This document shows, one piece after another, positions 33,165 through 41,212 of a DNA stretch of 64,000 nucleotides; the first letter of the stretch is position 1, and the number at the start of each line of letters is the position of its first letter. The position numbers and the translations under genes were made by a program. The DNA is from Streptomyces sp. NBC_00448 (GTDB taxonomy: Bacteria; Actinomycetota; Actinomycetes; Streptomycetales; Streptomycetaceae), in contig NZ_CP107913.1 in the NCBI RefSeq assembly GCF_036014115.1, positions 1,922,001 to 1,986,000 of the forward strand, read 5' to 3'. The notes under the pieces are model-generated. The model made no database searches. It was given only the letters and a program-made list of their open reading frames with translations, and was not told where the DNA came from.

Positions 33165-33234
33165 AGTAGCCGAGGGGAATTTCACCCCTCGGCTCTCACA
33201 GAACCGTGCGTAACAGTCGCCCGTTACACGGCTC
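33165..33234 (-). ncRNA. Domains V and VI of group II intron 1
   Basis: Domain V is exactly 34 bases (33234-33201): it starts GAGCCGTGTAACG and ends CGCACGGTTC, pairing as a hairpin. Domain VI follows as GAGCCGAGGGG pairing with CCCCTCGGCTACTC (33198-33165), leaving an unpaired A in the position of the branch-point. Confidence 0.85.
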
Positions 33235-33249
33235 TTGTCGCTCTGATCG

Positions 33250-34581
33250 TCAGATCAGAGCGGCGTCCACGGTGAAACGCCAGTGCGCGAACATGCGGGG
33301 GTACCGCTGGGCGATCTCCCGCAGCTTCGCAGTGGCTTTCCGTTTAGCCGCGAGCCGTTTGTACTTCTGGCGGATCCAGCGCACCAGGTAGGCGTTGATG
33401 CGCATCAAGAAGGGATGCAGCTCCCACGGCCTGAAGCGGCCGTAGTAGTTGATCCATCCCGCCACCACGGGATTGATCCTGCGGGCGAGCTCGCTGAGGG
33501 ACAGATCGGAACGGGTGTGCAGGTGCCAGGAACGCACCTCCCGCCCGATCCTCCTCAGAGCGTCCCTGCTGGCCGCCGGCTCGAACGCCAGAAACTTCCT
33601 GTTGAACCGGTTCCTGTTTCCCCTGGGACGGAACGTGTACCCAAGGAACGTGAACGCCGTGTTCTCGAACGAGCCGCGGCGGACGCCGTCCTTGCAGTAG
33701 ACGATCCGGGTCTTGTCCGGGTGCAGTTGCAACCCGACTTCGACCATCCTGTTCGCGAGCGCGGCCAGCACCTGGCGGGCCTGCCGCTCGGTGACGCAGT
33801 GCAGTACCGCATCGTCGGCATAGCGTTCGAACCAGACGGTCGGGAACTCCCGCGCCATCCAGGTGTCGAACGCGTAGTGCAGGAACAGGTTCGCCAGGAC
33901 GGGAGACACCGGGGCCCCTTGCGGGGTCCCGCGCCCCCGCTCCAGCAGGGAGCCGTCGGGCATGACGAGCGGGGCAGCGAGCCACCGCCGCACATACAAT
34001 TTCACCCAAACGGCGTCGGTGTGCGTTTCCACCGCCTTGACCAGCAGGTCCCAAGGCACGCTGTCGAAGAACTTGGCGATGTCGAACTCGACCACCCAGT
34101 CCCGTTTCCAACAGCGGTCCCGGCACCTTTCCACCGCGTCCAAGGCTGACCGTCCGGGACGGTATCCGTAGCTGTCCGGGTGGAACACAGGGTCCACTCG
34201 GCGCATCAGATGCCGGGCCGCCACAGTCTGGGCCACACGGTCGGCGACAGCGGGAATGCCAAGCATTCTCTCTTCACCTCCGTGCGGCTTGGGAATAGCC
34301 ACCGCACGCACCGGCGGAGGGAAGTACGAGCCGGACGACATACGGTTCCAGACCTTGTAAAGATTGTTCTTCAGATCCTTCTCGAAGTCGTCGACGCTCT
34401 GTCCGTCCACTCCAGGTGCGCCCTTATTCGCCCTGACTTCCTCCCATGCTTCCTTGACTTCCCACTTCGAGATATCAAACGGCTTGACCTGTGACTTCAA
34501 CTGGTCCACCGAACTCCTCCCGGAGAACATCCGGTTGATGCGATCAACACAGTCACGAACGACCCGGCCCCTTCGCTCCAC
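33250..34581 (-). CDS. ltrA: Group II intron reverse transcriptase/maturase
   Basis: A 443-residue intron-encoded protein. RT motifs run in order: ANKGAPGVDGQSVDDF, IPKPHGGEERMLGIPAVADRVAQ, SYGYRPGRSALDAV, VVEFDIAKFFDSV, GTPQGAPVSPVLANLFLHYAFD and the active site RYADDAV. The maturase (X) domain follows (INPVVAGWINYYGRF). There is no obvious C-terminal HNH endonuclease, so mobility may target replication forks or single-stranded DNA. Start GTG 34581 is uncertain. Its stop lies 15 bases before domain V, the usual layout. It belongs to a different intron lineage from the rightward element at 37377. Confidence 0.93.
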   Translation of the reverse strand: MERRGRVVRDCVDRINRMFSGRSSVDQLKSQVKPFDISKWEVKEAWEEVRANKGAPGVDGQSVDDFEKDLKNNLYKVWNRMSSGSYFPPPVRAVAIPKPHGGEERMLGIPAVADRVAQTVAARHLMRRVDPVFHPDSYGYRPGRSALDAVERCRDRCWKRDWVVEFDIAKFFDSVPWDLLVKAVETHTDAVWVKLYVRRWLAAPLVMPDGSLLERGRGTPQGAPVSPVLANLFLHYAFDTWMAREFPTVWFERYADDAVLHCVTERQARQVLAALANRMVEVGLQLHPDKTRIVYCKDGVRRGSFENTAFTFLGYTFRPRGNRNRFNRKFLAFEPAASRDALRRIGREVRSWHLHTRSDLSLSELARRINPVVAGWINYYGRFRPWELHPFLMRINAYLVRWIRQKYKRLAAKRKATAKLREIAQRYPRMFAHWRFTVDAALI

Positions 34582-35169
34582 CCCCGTTACAGGGACTTCA
34601 CCACTACTACGGGCCGGTCCGCCAGCAGGACCCGCATCGGTACTCGACCCCTCGCAGTGTCTGCTACTTGGGGCACTCCCTGTCGCCCACCGCTACGCGG
34701 CGGGCAGTATCGGGACCTGCCTTCTCCTGTTCCATGCGGAAGCCGCAGACCGGACTCACGTCGCCTGCATGCCGGACACCGCCTGGCCAATAAACGGGCA
34801 CTCGCCAGGCTCATCCCGGAGTTCTGATAACACCCCGGTTTCGATGTCGTCTGTAAGCCTTTCGACACGTCAGCAGCGATTCACTTACGTTCGTCTTCCC
34901 GATCCCCACCTGACGCCTCTCACGGCGCCTTTTCCTCATCGCTCACCACGACGGTCTTCAATCCAACGCAGCATGAGGCGGTTTGAAGCCTCCCCCCGAA
35001 GGGCGGCTCCGAAGGGCCACGAAACCTTCATCTTCCGCACAGCACCATTTTCAGAAGCTCCCCTACAATCAGCTTCCTTCCATGTTCAGGACGCAATACC
35101 AGGGGCTTCGCCTCGTTGTCACCCCAACTGCGCGTACTCATCAGCAGGTTGGAGAAGGCTCACTGCCGG

Positions 35170-35593
35170 TTCGAGGGCGTCCAGAGTCTCCCCGGCGACA
35201 GCCAAGCCGGCGGAGTCCTGGTGAGCGCGTACGACCGTGGAGTCCACGCTCACCAGCTCCAGCCCGACCAGGCCCCGTCCGGCAGCCACCGCGAGCAACG
35301 CGTCCATCAACCCCTGGAAGACACCGGCCCGGGCCCAGCTGTTGAACCGCGAGTACACCGTGGACCAGGGCCCGTACCGCTCCGGGACAGCACGCCAACC
35401 CGACCCGGTACGAAAACGCCAGACCACCCCGTTGAACTGATCCCGCACCCGCCGGGGCAGCGGCCCTGTCGCCGCAACTGGCAGGAGGGGCTCGATCCGA
35501 GCCCACTCGGCATCTGTCACATCAAAACGCGCCACACCCGACTTCTACCAGCAGCCAGCACGACAGGAGATCCGAATCCCAAGCAGCTCCTAG
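35170..35593 (-). pseudogene. IS5-type transposase, 5' half only, with its terminal repeat
   Basis: From ATG 35535 the N-terminal half of an IS5-family transposase is intact (FDVTDAEWARIEPLLPVAATGP, FNGVVWRFRTGSGWRAVPERYGPWSTVYSRF, VSVDSTVVRAHQDSAG). Homology ends after LDALE near 35175, and the catalytic C-terminal half is missing. The outer end, 35569-35593, matches 22 of 25 bases of 42292-42316 and finishes in CTAG, so it is the terminal repeat. The break coincides with the arrival of intron-flanking DNA. Confidence 0.8.
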
Positions 35594-35647
35594 CCTCGGG
35601 CTTTCACGAGCAGTGCCGTCTACCGCTTGATCATAGATGCGAGGAGC

Positions 35648-35825
35648 GCTCCTGACCTGCACAGATGAGACCTGTGGAGGCTCCTGGCCGTTGCTGCGGA
35701 AGCGCACTTCTCGGATGAAGAGTGCTGACCTGTATCTGCATGTCCGCGTCCAGCGCGACGGCCGTGGGATCAGACGGGTGAGGTGCTGCTGGTCGAGACA
35801 GTCTGCAACACCGGCCCGCATCAGG
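35648..35825 (+). pseudogene. Degenerate left end and first codons of an IS1380-type element
   Basis: CTGACCTGCACAGATGAG (35652-35669) resembles the left end of the nearby IS1380 (CTGACCAGCGAGAATGAG, 36371-36388). The following stretch, TGTCCGCGTCCAGCGCGACG ... GTGCTGCTGGTCGAGACAGTC, parallels the first 45 codons of its transposase but needs frame changes. It is an old decayed copy ending about 50 bases before the NTF2-like gene. Confidence 0.6.
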
Positions 35826-35869
35826 CGATAATGATCGTTACCTGCCTGTGCGTATTACTTGGGGGTCGT

Positions 35870-36313
35870 GTGAGTCTGAGTCCGCGTGAGGTGTTTCTCC
35901 GGCTTGTTCATGGGGTCGCCGACGGGAACTCAAGCGAGTTGCCTGACCTGTACGGCGAGGTCACCGATGTCCGGCATCCGATGGCGACGCCGGAGTCCGA
36001 GCCGTTGACGAGTCGGCGTGCGCTCCGGGAGCACTTCACGGTGCCGCCGGAAGCTCAGGAGTCCTTGCCGAAGAGGCGGGTCGTCGATGTCGTCGTTCAC
36101 GAGACCGCCGATCCTGAAGTGATCGTCGCCGAGTTCGCCTATGAGTTCACGTTGCCGGACGACTCCAGGTCCAAGGTGCCCTGCGTCTTCGTCATGCGTG
36201 TGCGGGACGGTCAAATCATCGAGTCACGCGACTACATCGACCCGATCCGTACATACACGGCACGCGGGGACCTTGACCGCCTCCTCGCGTCGTTGCGCAA
36301 GGGCGTTTCCTAA
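35870..36313 (+). CDS. SnoaL/NTF2-like fold protein
   Basis: A 147-residue small alpha+beta protein. It begins SPREVFLRLVHGVADGNSSELPDLYGEVTDVRHPM and ends VMRVRDGQIIESRDYIDPI, the common start and end of SnoaL-like/NTF2-like proteins (isomerases, hydrolases or ligand binders of unknown role). GTG 35870 is preceded by GGGGGT. It is stranded between an IS remnant and an intact IS1380 end, so it is probably part of the original chromosome or cargo of an earlier element. No specific function can be given. Confidence 0.78.
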   Translation: MSLSPREVFLRLVHGVADGNSSELPDLYGEVTDVRHPMATPESEPLTSRRALREHFTVPPEAQESLPKRRVVDVVVHETADPEVIVAEFAYEFTLPDDSRSKVPCVFVMRVRDGQIIESRDYIDPIRTYTARGDLDRLLASLRKGVS

Positions 36314-36434
36314 CCTCGCGCTTTCCGAGGTGGGCTGTCCATCTGGTGATCATGAACGTAGAAAGTGCCTCTGACCAGCGAGAATGAGGATTGCTGAGGT
36401 CCTTGTTCCGGCCACCGCCGGAGGCACTTTCCAG

Positions 36435-37376
36435 GTGAAGAAGCGTATCGGGTTCTATCCGCGTGTCCGCGCCGAGGGCGGTGGTCGCGGAGTGATTTCG
36501 CAGGCCGGTGCGGTGCTGCTGGTCGAGGCGGCCCGCAAGACCGGTCTGGATGCGGCGATGTCGGCGGCGCTTGAGCCGTGGCGCAAGCCGCGGGCGGTGC
36601 ACGATCCGGGAAAGATCCTGCTCGATGTGGCGCTTGCCGTCGCGCTGGGCGGGGACTGCCTGGCCGACGTGGCCCTGTTGCGGGCTGAGCCAGCCGTGTT
36701 CGGGCCGGTGGCCTCCGACCCGACGGTCTCTCGCCTGGTCGGACAGCTGGCCTCGGGCGGCAAGCGGGTCCTGGCCGCGCTGCGCACCGGCCGTGCCGAA
36801 GTGCGTGAACACGTCTGGCGGTTGGCCGGGAACGCCGCGCCGGACGCGGACGGGCAGGTGATCGTGGACCTCGACGGGGTCCTCGTCCTGGCGCACTCCG
36901 AGAAGGAGAACGCCGCCGCCACCTGGAAGAAGACCTTCGGGCACCACCCGCTGATGGGGTTCGTCGACCACGGCCGGGGCGGGTCCGGCGAGCCGGTCGT
37001 GGGCCTGATGCGGCCCGGCAACGCCGGCTCCAACACCGCCGCCGACCACATCGAAGCCACGAAACTGGCCCTGGCCCAGCTGCCGAAACGGCTCCGGCGG
37101 GGGCGTCAGACGCTGATCCGCACCGACTCCGGCGGCGGCACCCACGAGTTCGTCGCCTGGCTGGCCCGGCGCGGGCGGTGGCTGTCGTACTCGGTCGGGA
37201 TGACCATCACCGACGCCGTCCACCAGGCCGTCCTGAAGGTCCCGGCCTCGGCCTGGACGCCGGCCGTGGAACCCGACGGCGACATCCGCGACGGCGCCTG
37301 GGTGGCCGAACTCGCCGGCGACTGCCTGACGGGCCGGCCGAAGGGCCTGCGGCTGATCGTGCGCAAGGAACGGCCG
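36435..37376 (+). CDS. IS1380 family transposase, exon 1
   Basis: The first 314 codons of an IS1380 transposase, starting at GTG 36435 (VKKRIGFYPRVRAEGGGRG). Visible features are the DDE-type segments VIVDLDGVLVLAHSEKENAA (first Asp), HPLMGFVDHG and LIRTDSGGGTHEFVAWL (second Asp). The protein continues normally until IVRKERP, where group II intron 2 starts with GTGCGCC. Joined to 39550-39984 it would give a protein of about 458 residues, the normal length for the family, so splicing of the intron would restore it. Confidence 0.85.
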
Positions 37377-37963
37377 GTGCGCCGTGAGGCGCTGTTGATT
37401 CGAACGGAGGTGGGAGACCTTCGTCGCTGATCCTGTCGCAGCAGGACGGTGGAGCTGAGGGCAGTCTGATCCGGGTGGTGCCGGTGAGGGCGGGAAGCAG
37501 CCCTGACAAAGCCGGGACGTGTCAGCACTGCCAGATGGTGCGGGTCCGGCGAGCGGGACGGAAAGGAGTACGAGAGGAACCGGCGTTTACGTCCCTTCAT
37601 CTTGCACCGGCTCGAATCTGGTGGATATGGGCCGGGGGCGGTGCGCAACCCGTCGGATATCGGCGGGTAACTCCTGGGCCGGATAGGACGGCTGGCCGGG
37701 AGACCACGGTGAAGTGCTGCGGGGTAGCCGTGGTGATGCCGCAGGGACAGAGTCGGGCTCCTCCTCCGTCGAGCGAATCACAGTGAACACGGGAACCATC
37801 CGGGTCCTGCCACCCGGCCGGGCCGCCAACCCGACCGGGCGGCTGAGCGCACCGACCGCAGATCGGGCCGGGATGGGGCGGAGCCGTCGTAGTACTCCGA
37901 GCCGGGGAAAGCCCGGCACATGGGGAAGGACGGCAACGGTTTCGAGAAGGGAAGGAGGCTGCA

Positions 37964-39436
37964 ATGTCGAAAGACGCGTCGGTGAACATCGGCGCCGCGA
38001 ATGCGATGGACCCGGTGGGGCCGCGCGCCCGGGTATCGAGGATGCAGGCCAAGCTTCACCGTTGGGCGGCGGCCGACTCCGGCCGCAGGTTCGACGACCT
38101 GTTCAACTTCGTGCACGACCCGGCGACGCTGCTGGCGGCGTTCGATCGGGTCGCGGGCAACACCGGCGCGAAAACTCCTGGAGTCGACGGCCTGACCGCC
38201 GCCGATATCGAGGAGGGCGTCGGTGTGTCCGGATTCCTGGACGACCTGCAAACCCAGCTGAAAGACGGATCGTTTCGTCCGCTTCCGGTGCGGGAGCGTA
38301 AGATCCCCAAGCCGGGCGGCAGCGGCAAAGTCCGGAAGCTGGGGATTCCGACCATTGCGGATCGGGTCGTTCAGGCGGCGCTGAAGCTCGTGCTGGAGCC
38401 GATCTTCGAGGCCGGCTTTCTGCCGGTCTCGTACGGATTCCGGCCGAAGCGAAGGGCACACGACGCGGTCGCGGAGATTCAGTATTTCGGCAACAAAGGC
38501 TACCGCTGGGTGCTGGATGCGGATATCGAGGCGTGCTTTGACTCGATCGACCACACGGCCCTCATGGACCGAGTGCGGACCCGGGTGAAGGACAAGCGCG
38601 TGCTGCTGCTGGTCAAGGCGTTCCTCAAGGCCGGGGTGATGACTGAAACCGGTCACTTCGAGGACAACCCGACCGGCACGCCGCAGGGAGGCATCCTGTC
38701 CCCCCTGCTAGCCAACATCGCCCTGAGCGTGCTCGATGAGCATGCCCATGGCCCATGGCGGCCGGGTGGGACGATGGCCAGCCCCGTAAGTCGCGCCCTC
38801 CGTCGCCGGAGGGGATTGCCGAACTGGCGGATCATCCGCTATGCGGATGATTTCGTCGTGCTCGTGTTCGGCAGCCGTGACGATGCGGAAGTCCTGCGCG
38901 AGGAAATTGCTGATGTGCTCGCGCCGCTGGGACTTCGTTTCTCCGAAGCCAAGACCCGCGTCGTGCACATGAGCGAAGGGTTCGACTTCCTTGGGTTCCG
39001 CCTCCAGTGGAAACGCAAGCGAGGTACGGACAAGTGGTACGTCTATACCTTCATAGCTGACCGGCCCATCCGGTCCTTGAAGGACAAGATTCGTGCCCTG
39101 ACACACAGGTTGTCGCAACAGCCACCCAGGGACGTGCTGAGACGGCTCAACCGGATCATGCGCGGCTGGTCCAACTACTTCAGATATGCAGTCGCGAAGA
39201 GCACCTTGCAGACTCTCGCCATTTTCGTCTGGCGGCGGATTGCCCGGTGGTGGATGCGGCTGCACCGCTGGAGCTGGACCGACCTGCGAAGGCATCTCAC
39301 CGACCACACCGGCCGGTGGCTGATGCCCTCATCGGACGGGATCGAATTGTTCAACCTCGGCCGGGTGCCAACCGAAAGGTACCGGTACCGCGGCAATAAG
39401 ATCCCGAACCCCTGGATCCTGGCCAACCACGCCTGA
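37964..39436 (+). CDS. ltrA: Group II intron reverse transcriptase/maturase
   Basis: A 490-residue protein. RT motifs in order: NTGAKTPGVDGLTAADI, RKIPKPGGSGKVRKLGIPTIADRVVQ, SYGFRPKRRAHDAV, WVLDADIEACFDSID, GTPQGGILSPLLANIALSVLDE and IIRYADDFVVLV (active-site YADD). The maturase domain contains RRLNRIMRGWSNYFRYAVAKSTLQ. The C-terminus (WTDLRRHLTDHTGRWLMP) is longer than in intron 1 and lacks a clear HNH nuclease. The stop at 39436 lies 16 bases before domain V. It resembles the widespread actinobacterial lineage and differs from the intron 1 protein in length and motif wording. Confidence 0.93.
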   Translation: MSKDASVNIGAANAMDPVGPRARVSRMQAKLHRWAAADSGRRFDDLFNFVHDPATLLAAFDRVAGNTGAKTPGVDGLTAADIEEGVGVSGFLDDLQTQLKDGSFRPLPVRERKIPKPGGSGKVRKLGIPTIADRVVQAALKLVLEPIFEAGFLPVSYGFRPKRRAHDAVAEIQYFGNKGYRWVLDADIEACFDSIDHTALMDRVRTRVKDKRVLLLVKAFLKAGVMTETGHFEDNPTGTPQGGILSPLLANIALSVLDEHAHGPWRPGGTMASPVSRALRRRRGLPNWRIIRYADDFVVLVFGSRDDAEVLREEIADVLAPLGLRFSEAKTRVVHMSEGFDFLGFRLQWKRKRGTDKWYVYTFIADRPIRSLKDKIRALTHRLSQQPPRDVLRRLNRIMRGWSNYFRYAVAKSTLQTLAIFVWRRIARWWMRLHRWSWTDLRRHLTDHTGRWLMPSSDGIELFNLGRVPTERYRYRGNKIPNPWILANHA

Positions 39437-39452
39437 CGGCAGAGACCGTGGA

Positions 39453-39511
39453 GAGCCCGGTGCGTGGAAACGCGCACGCCGGGTTCGGCGAGCGGTCCGC
39501 AGAAACGGACC
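39453..39511 (+). ncRNA. Domain V and start of domain VI of group II intron 2
   Basis: Domain V is 34 bases (39453-39486), from GAGCCCGGTGCG to GCACGCCGGGTTC with a GGAAAC loop. A hairpin GGTCCG-CAGAAA-CGGACC (39494-39511) follows as part of domain VI. Confidence 0.85.
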
Positions 39512-39549
39512 GGTGGCAACACCGGCACCGCGCTGCGGGCCGACTCACC

Positions 39550-39984
39550 CACCCCGGGGCCCAGTTGCGGTTCACCGACGCCGACGGCATGCGGTTGACC
39601 TGCTTCGCCACCAACTCGGCCAGCGAGGCGATCGCCGCCCTCGAACTACGCCACCGGCAGCGGGCCCGCGCCGAGGACCGCATCCGCGCCGCCCGTGCCA
39701 CCGGTCTGCGCAATCTCCCTCTCCACGACACCGTGCAGAGCCAGATCTGGCTGGAGATCATCCAGATCGCCCTCGACCTGCTGACCTGGATGCCCCTGCT
39801 CGCCCTGACCGGCCAAGCCCGGCTCTGGGAGCCCCGCCGCCTGCGGCTTCGGCTGTTCTCCACCGCCGCCCAGCTCGTCACCACCGGCCGCCGCCGCTAC
39901 CTCCGCCTGGCCAGGCACTGGCCCTGGACTGACGTGATCACCGATGCCCTGGACCGGCTCCAGTCCCTACCGAACCCCGGCTGA
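39550..39984 (+). CDS. IS1380 family transposase, exon 2
   Basis: The last 144 codons of the transposase split by intron 2. It reads HPGAQLRFTDADGMRLTCFATNS, then LELRHRQRARAEDRIRAARATGLRNLPLHD with the third acidic residue of the DDE triad probably in AEDRI. It ends LRLARHWPWTDVITDALDRLQSLP. The frame matches that of exon 1 if the intron is removed precisely. The frame is also open a little into the intron, which has no meaning. Confidence 0.83.
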   Translation, partial: HPGAQLRFTDADGMRLTCFATNSASEAIAALELRHRQRARAEDRIRAARATGLRNLPLHDTVQSQIWLEIIQIALDLLTWMPLLALTGQARLWEPRRLRLRLFSTAAQLVTTGRRRYLRLARHWPWTDVITDALDRLQSLPNPG

Positions 39985-40348
39985 CCAGCACCTTCCCGCC
40001 CCTGCGAGCAGCACCAGTCCACCGGAGCCGTGGAACCCGGCGCACACCCGACGCGACAGCCGGGCACTCAACCTGCGCAGACTCCGAAATTCCCCACCAA
40101 CACTCGCCACAAAGGGCCCGTCAGCAAGCTGACGGACCCTCATGCAAGATCGAGGCTAGCCCAGGCACGGCTTGTGACCCCGGTCCGGACCGGCCTTTCG
40201 GTCTGCCTGGGTAGGACCGGGGTGATGGCAGGTATAGGGGCGTCTAAAAATCTTGGGATTCGTGTCCTCCCAGTGAGGGGCGTTCGGGGTTGTAGTGGGT
40301 GGAGAAGGATCCCTTCTCCCGTCCGTACGATCCGCAAGGGGAGATTCT
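39985..40348. other. Right end of IS1380 and spacer before the small secreted protein gene
   Basis: GGGCCCGTCAGC-AA-GCTGACGGACCC (40114-40139) forms a 12-bp hairpin with one mismatch, probably the IS transcription stop. The IS end lies near 40158. No gene is seen between there and 40348, and the promoter for the sigma factor unit should lie in this stretch. Confidence 0.6.
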
Positions 40349-40603
40349 TTGTCTCGGTTGAAGAAGTACATGGTGGCCGTCGCGACGGTGGCCGCGTTCG
40401 CGGGTGTGCCGACGACGGTGTATGCCTTGTCCCCGTCGGCGTCGGCGTCGGTCCTGACCGGCAGCAGCGGCCACGCTGGTACCGGCTCGAGCAACGGCGT
40501 GACCGGCGGCAGCGGTGATCGTTCGAACGGCCACACTGATGGCGTAGGGTGCGGCGGCACCGGTAGTGGCTCGGGCGGGTGCGCCGCTCTCCCCGGGAAG
40601 TGA
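40349..40603 (+). CDS. Small secreted Gly/Ser-rich protein
   Basis: An 84-residue product starting at TTG 40349 with AAGGGGAGA five bases ahead. It begins LSRLKKYMVAVATVAAFAGVP, a signal peptide or single anchor, cut probably after VYALSPSASA. The rest is Gly/Ser/Thr-rich with two Cys near the end (GVGCGGTGSGSGGCAALPGK). No family is recognised. It is followed by a terminator-like hairpin and then an ECF sigma factor gene, so it may be a target or surface partner of that sigma system. The low complexity means an expressed peptide is likely but not certain. Confidence 0.6.
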   Translation: MSRLKKYMVAVATVAAFAGVPTTVYALSPSASASVLTGSSGHAGTGSSNGVTGGSGDRSNGHTDGVGCGGTGSGSGGCAALPGK

Positions 40604-40608
40604 CATCG

Positions 40609-40638
40609 GGGTGTGCCCGGCTTCCACCGGGCACACCC
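40609..40638 (+). terminator. Hairpin between the small protein gene and the sigma factor gene
   Basis: GGGTGTGCCCGG-CTTCCA-CCGGGCACACCC, a perfect 12-bp stem followed by TTG. It starts six bases after the small-protein stop and may attenuate read-through into the sigma gene. Confidence 0.75.
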
Positions 40639-40681
40639 TTGTCCCACCGGTGGGGATCGGCCCACCTAAAACGTAAGGAAC

Positions 40682-41212
40682 ATGCACGTCGTGACACACG
40701 AGCCCGGTGACGGCTTCGACGCCTATGCCGCCACGGCCTGGCCGCGGCTGGTGCGGATGGCGCACCTGCTCACTGGTGACTTCCACGAGGCCGAGGACCT
40801 CGTGCAGACGACACTGGCCAAGGTCTACGGCCGGTGGCGGCGCATCCCTGCGAGTGAGATCGACGCGTACGTGCGCAGGGCGCTGGTCAACAACAACCTC
40901 AGCCGGGTGCGCAGGCGGCGGGTGACGCAGCTGCTGATGCCCTTCCTGCCCGAGCACACGCACCACGCAGTGGGCGGCCACGCCGAGGCGGTCGAGGACT
41001 GGTCCGCGCTCACCCAGGTCCTAGCTTCGTTGCCCGCGCGGCAGCGCGCGGTGGTGGTGCTGCGGTTCCTCGAAGACCTGAGCGAAGCTGAGATCGCCGG
41101 CGTTCTGGGCTGCTCGCCGGGAACGGTGAAGACCCATACCCGGCGCGCCCTGGTGGCCCTGCGCGCCCACCCCGCCCTCTCCCTCCTCACCGCCGACGGA
41201 GAACACCGATGA
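40682..41212 (+). CDS. ECF sigma factor (SigE-family of actinobacteria)
   Basis: A 176-residue sigma factor. Region 2 is visible as AYAATAWPRLVRMAHLLTGDFHEAEDLVQTTLAKVYGRW (core binding and -10 recognition). Region 4 is LPARQRAVVVLRFLEDLSEAEIAGVLGCSPGTVKTHTRRAL with its helix-turn-helix. Length and wording match the short SigE-family group common in Streptomyces. The stop overlaps the next start (ATGATG), so the membrane protein downstream is translationally coupled and is a likely anti-sigma partner. Confidence 0.92.
   Translation: MHVVTHEPGDGFDAYAATAWPRLVRMAHLLTGDFHEAEDLVQTTLAKVYGRWRRIPASEIDAYVRRALVNNNLSRVRRRRVTQLLMPFLPEHTHHAVGGHAEAVEDWSALTQVLASLPARQRAVVVLRFLEDLSEAEIAGVLGCSPGTVKTHTRRALVALRAHPALSLLTADGEHR

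Larger units (their letters stand above)
33160..35040 (-). mobile_element. Group II intron 1 (leftward)
   Basis: Contains a reverse transcriptase/maturase gene, a canonical 34-base domain V at 33234-33201 immediately after it, and a domain VI hairpin (33198-33165). Upstream of the gene is a structured domain I-like region including AACGTAAGTG and GACGTGTCGAAAGGC. The 5' end is tentatively GTGCG at 35040-35036, but it could lie nearer 35127. The intron adjoins the transposase leader of the neighbouring IS. Confidence 0.75.
37377..39549 (+). mobile_element. Group II intron 2, inserted in the IS1380 transposase gene
   Basis: Begins GTGCGCCGTGAGGCG, the GTGYG consensus of group II introns, straight after transposase codon 314. 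It contains its own reverse transcriptase and a 34-base domain V at 39453-39486 followed by domain VI. The 3' end is placed at 39549 because the transposase frame resumes as HPGAQLRFTD at 39550, but it could be several bases earlier. Length is about 2.17 kb. Confidence 0.83.
36361..40158 (+). mobile_element. IS1380-family element interrupted by a group II intron
   Basis: Left side: an 11-bp inverted repeat GAAAGTGCCTC (36361-36371) / GAGGCACTTTC (36421-36431) brackets the start region, and the terminal sequence CTGACCAGCGAGAATGAGG follows. Right side: the transposase ends at 39984, and a hairpin at 40114-40139 and the terminal-looking CCTCATGCAAGATCGAGG lie before 40158. Exact ends and target duplication were not resolved. 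Confidence 0.7.

Noticed and set aside
33250..39436. Retron or diversity-generating retroelement
   Set aside because: Both reverse transcriptases carry maturase domains and sit directly before a 34-base group II domain V; no template/variable repeats or msr-msd structure were seen.
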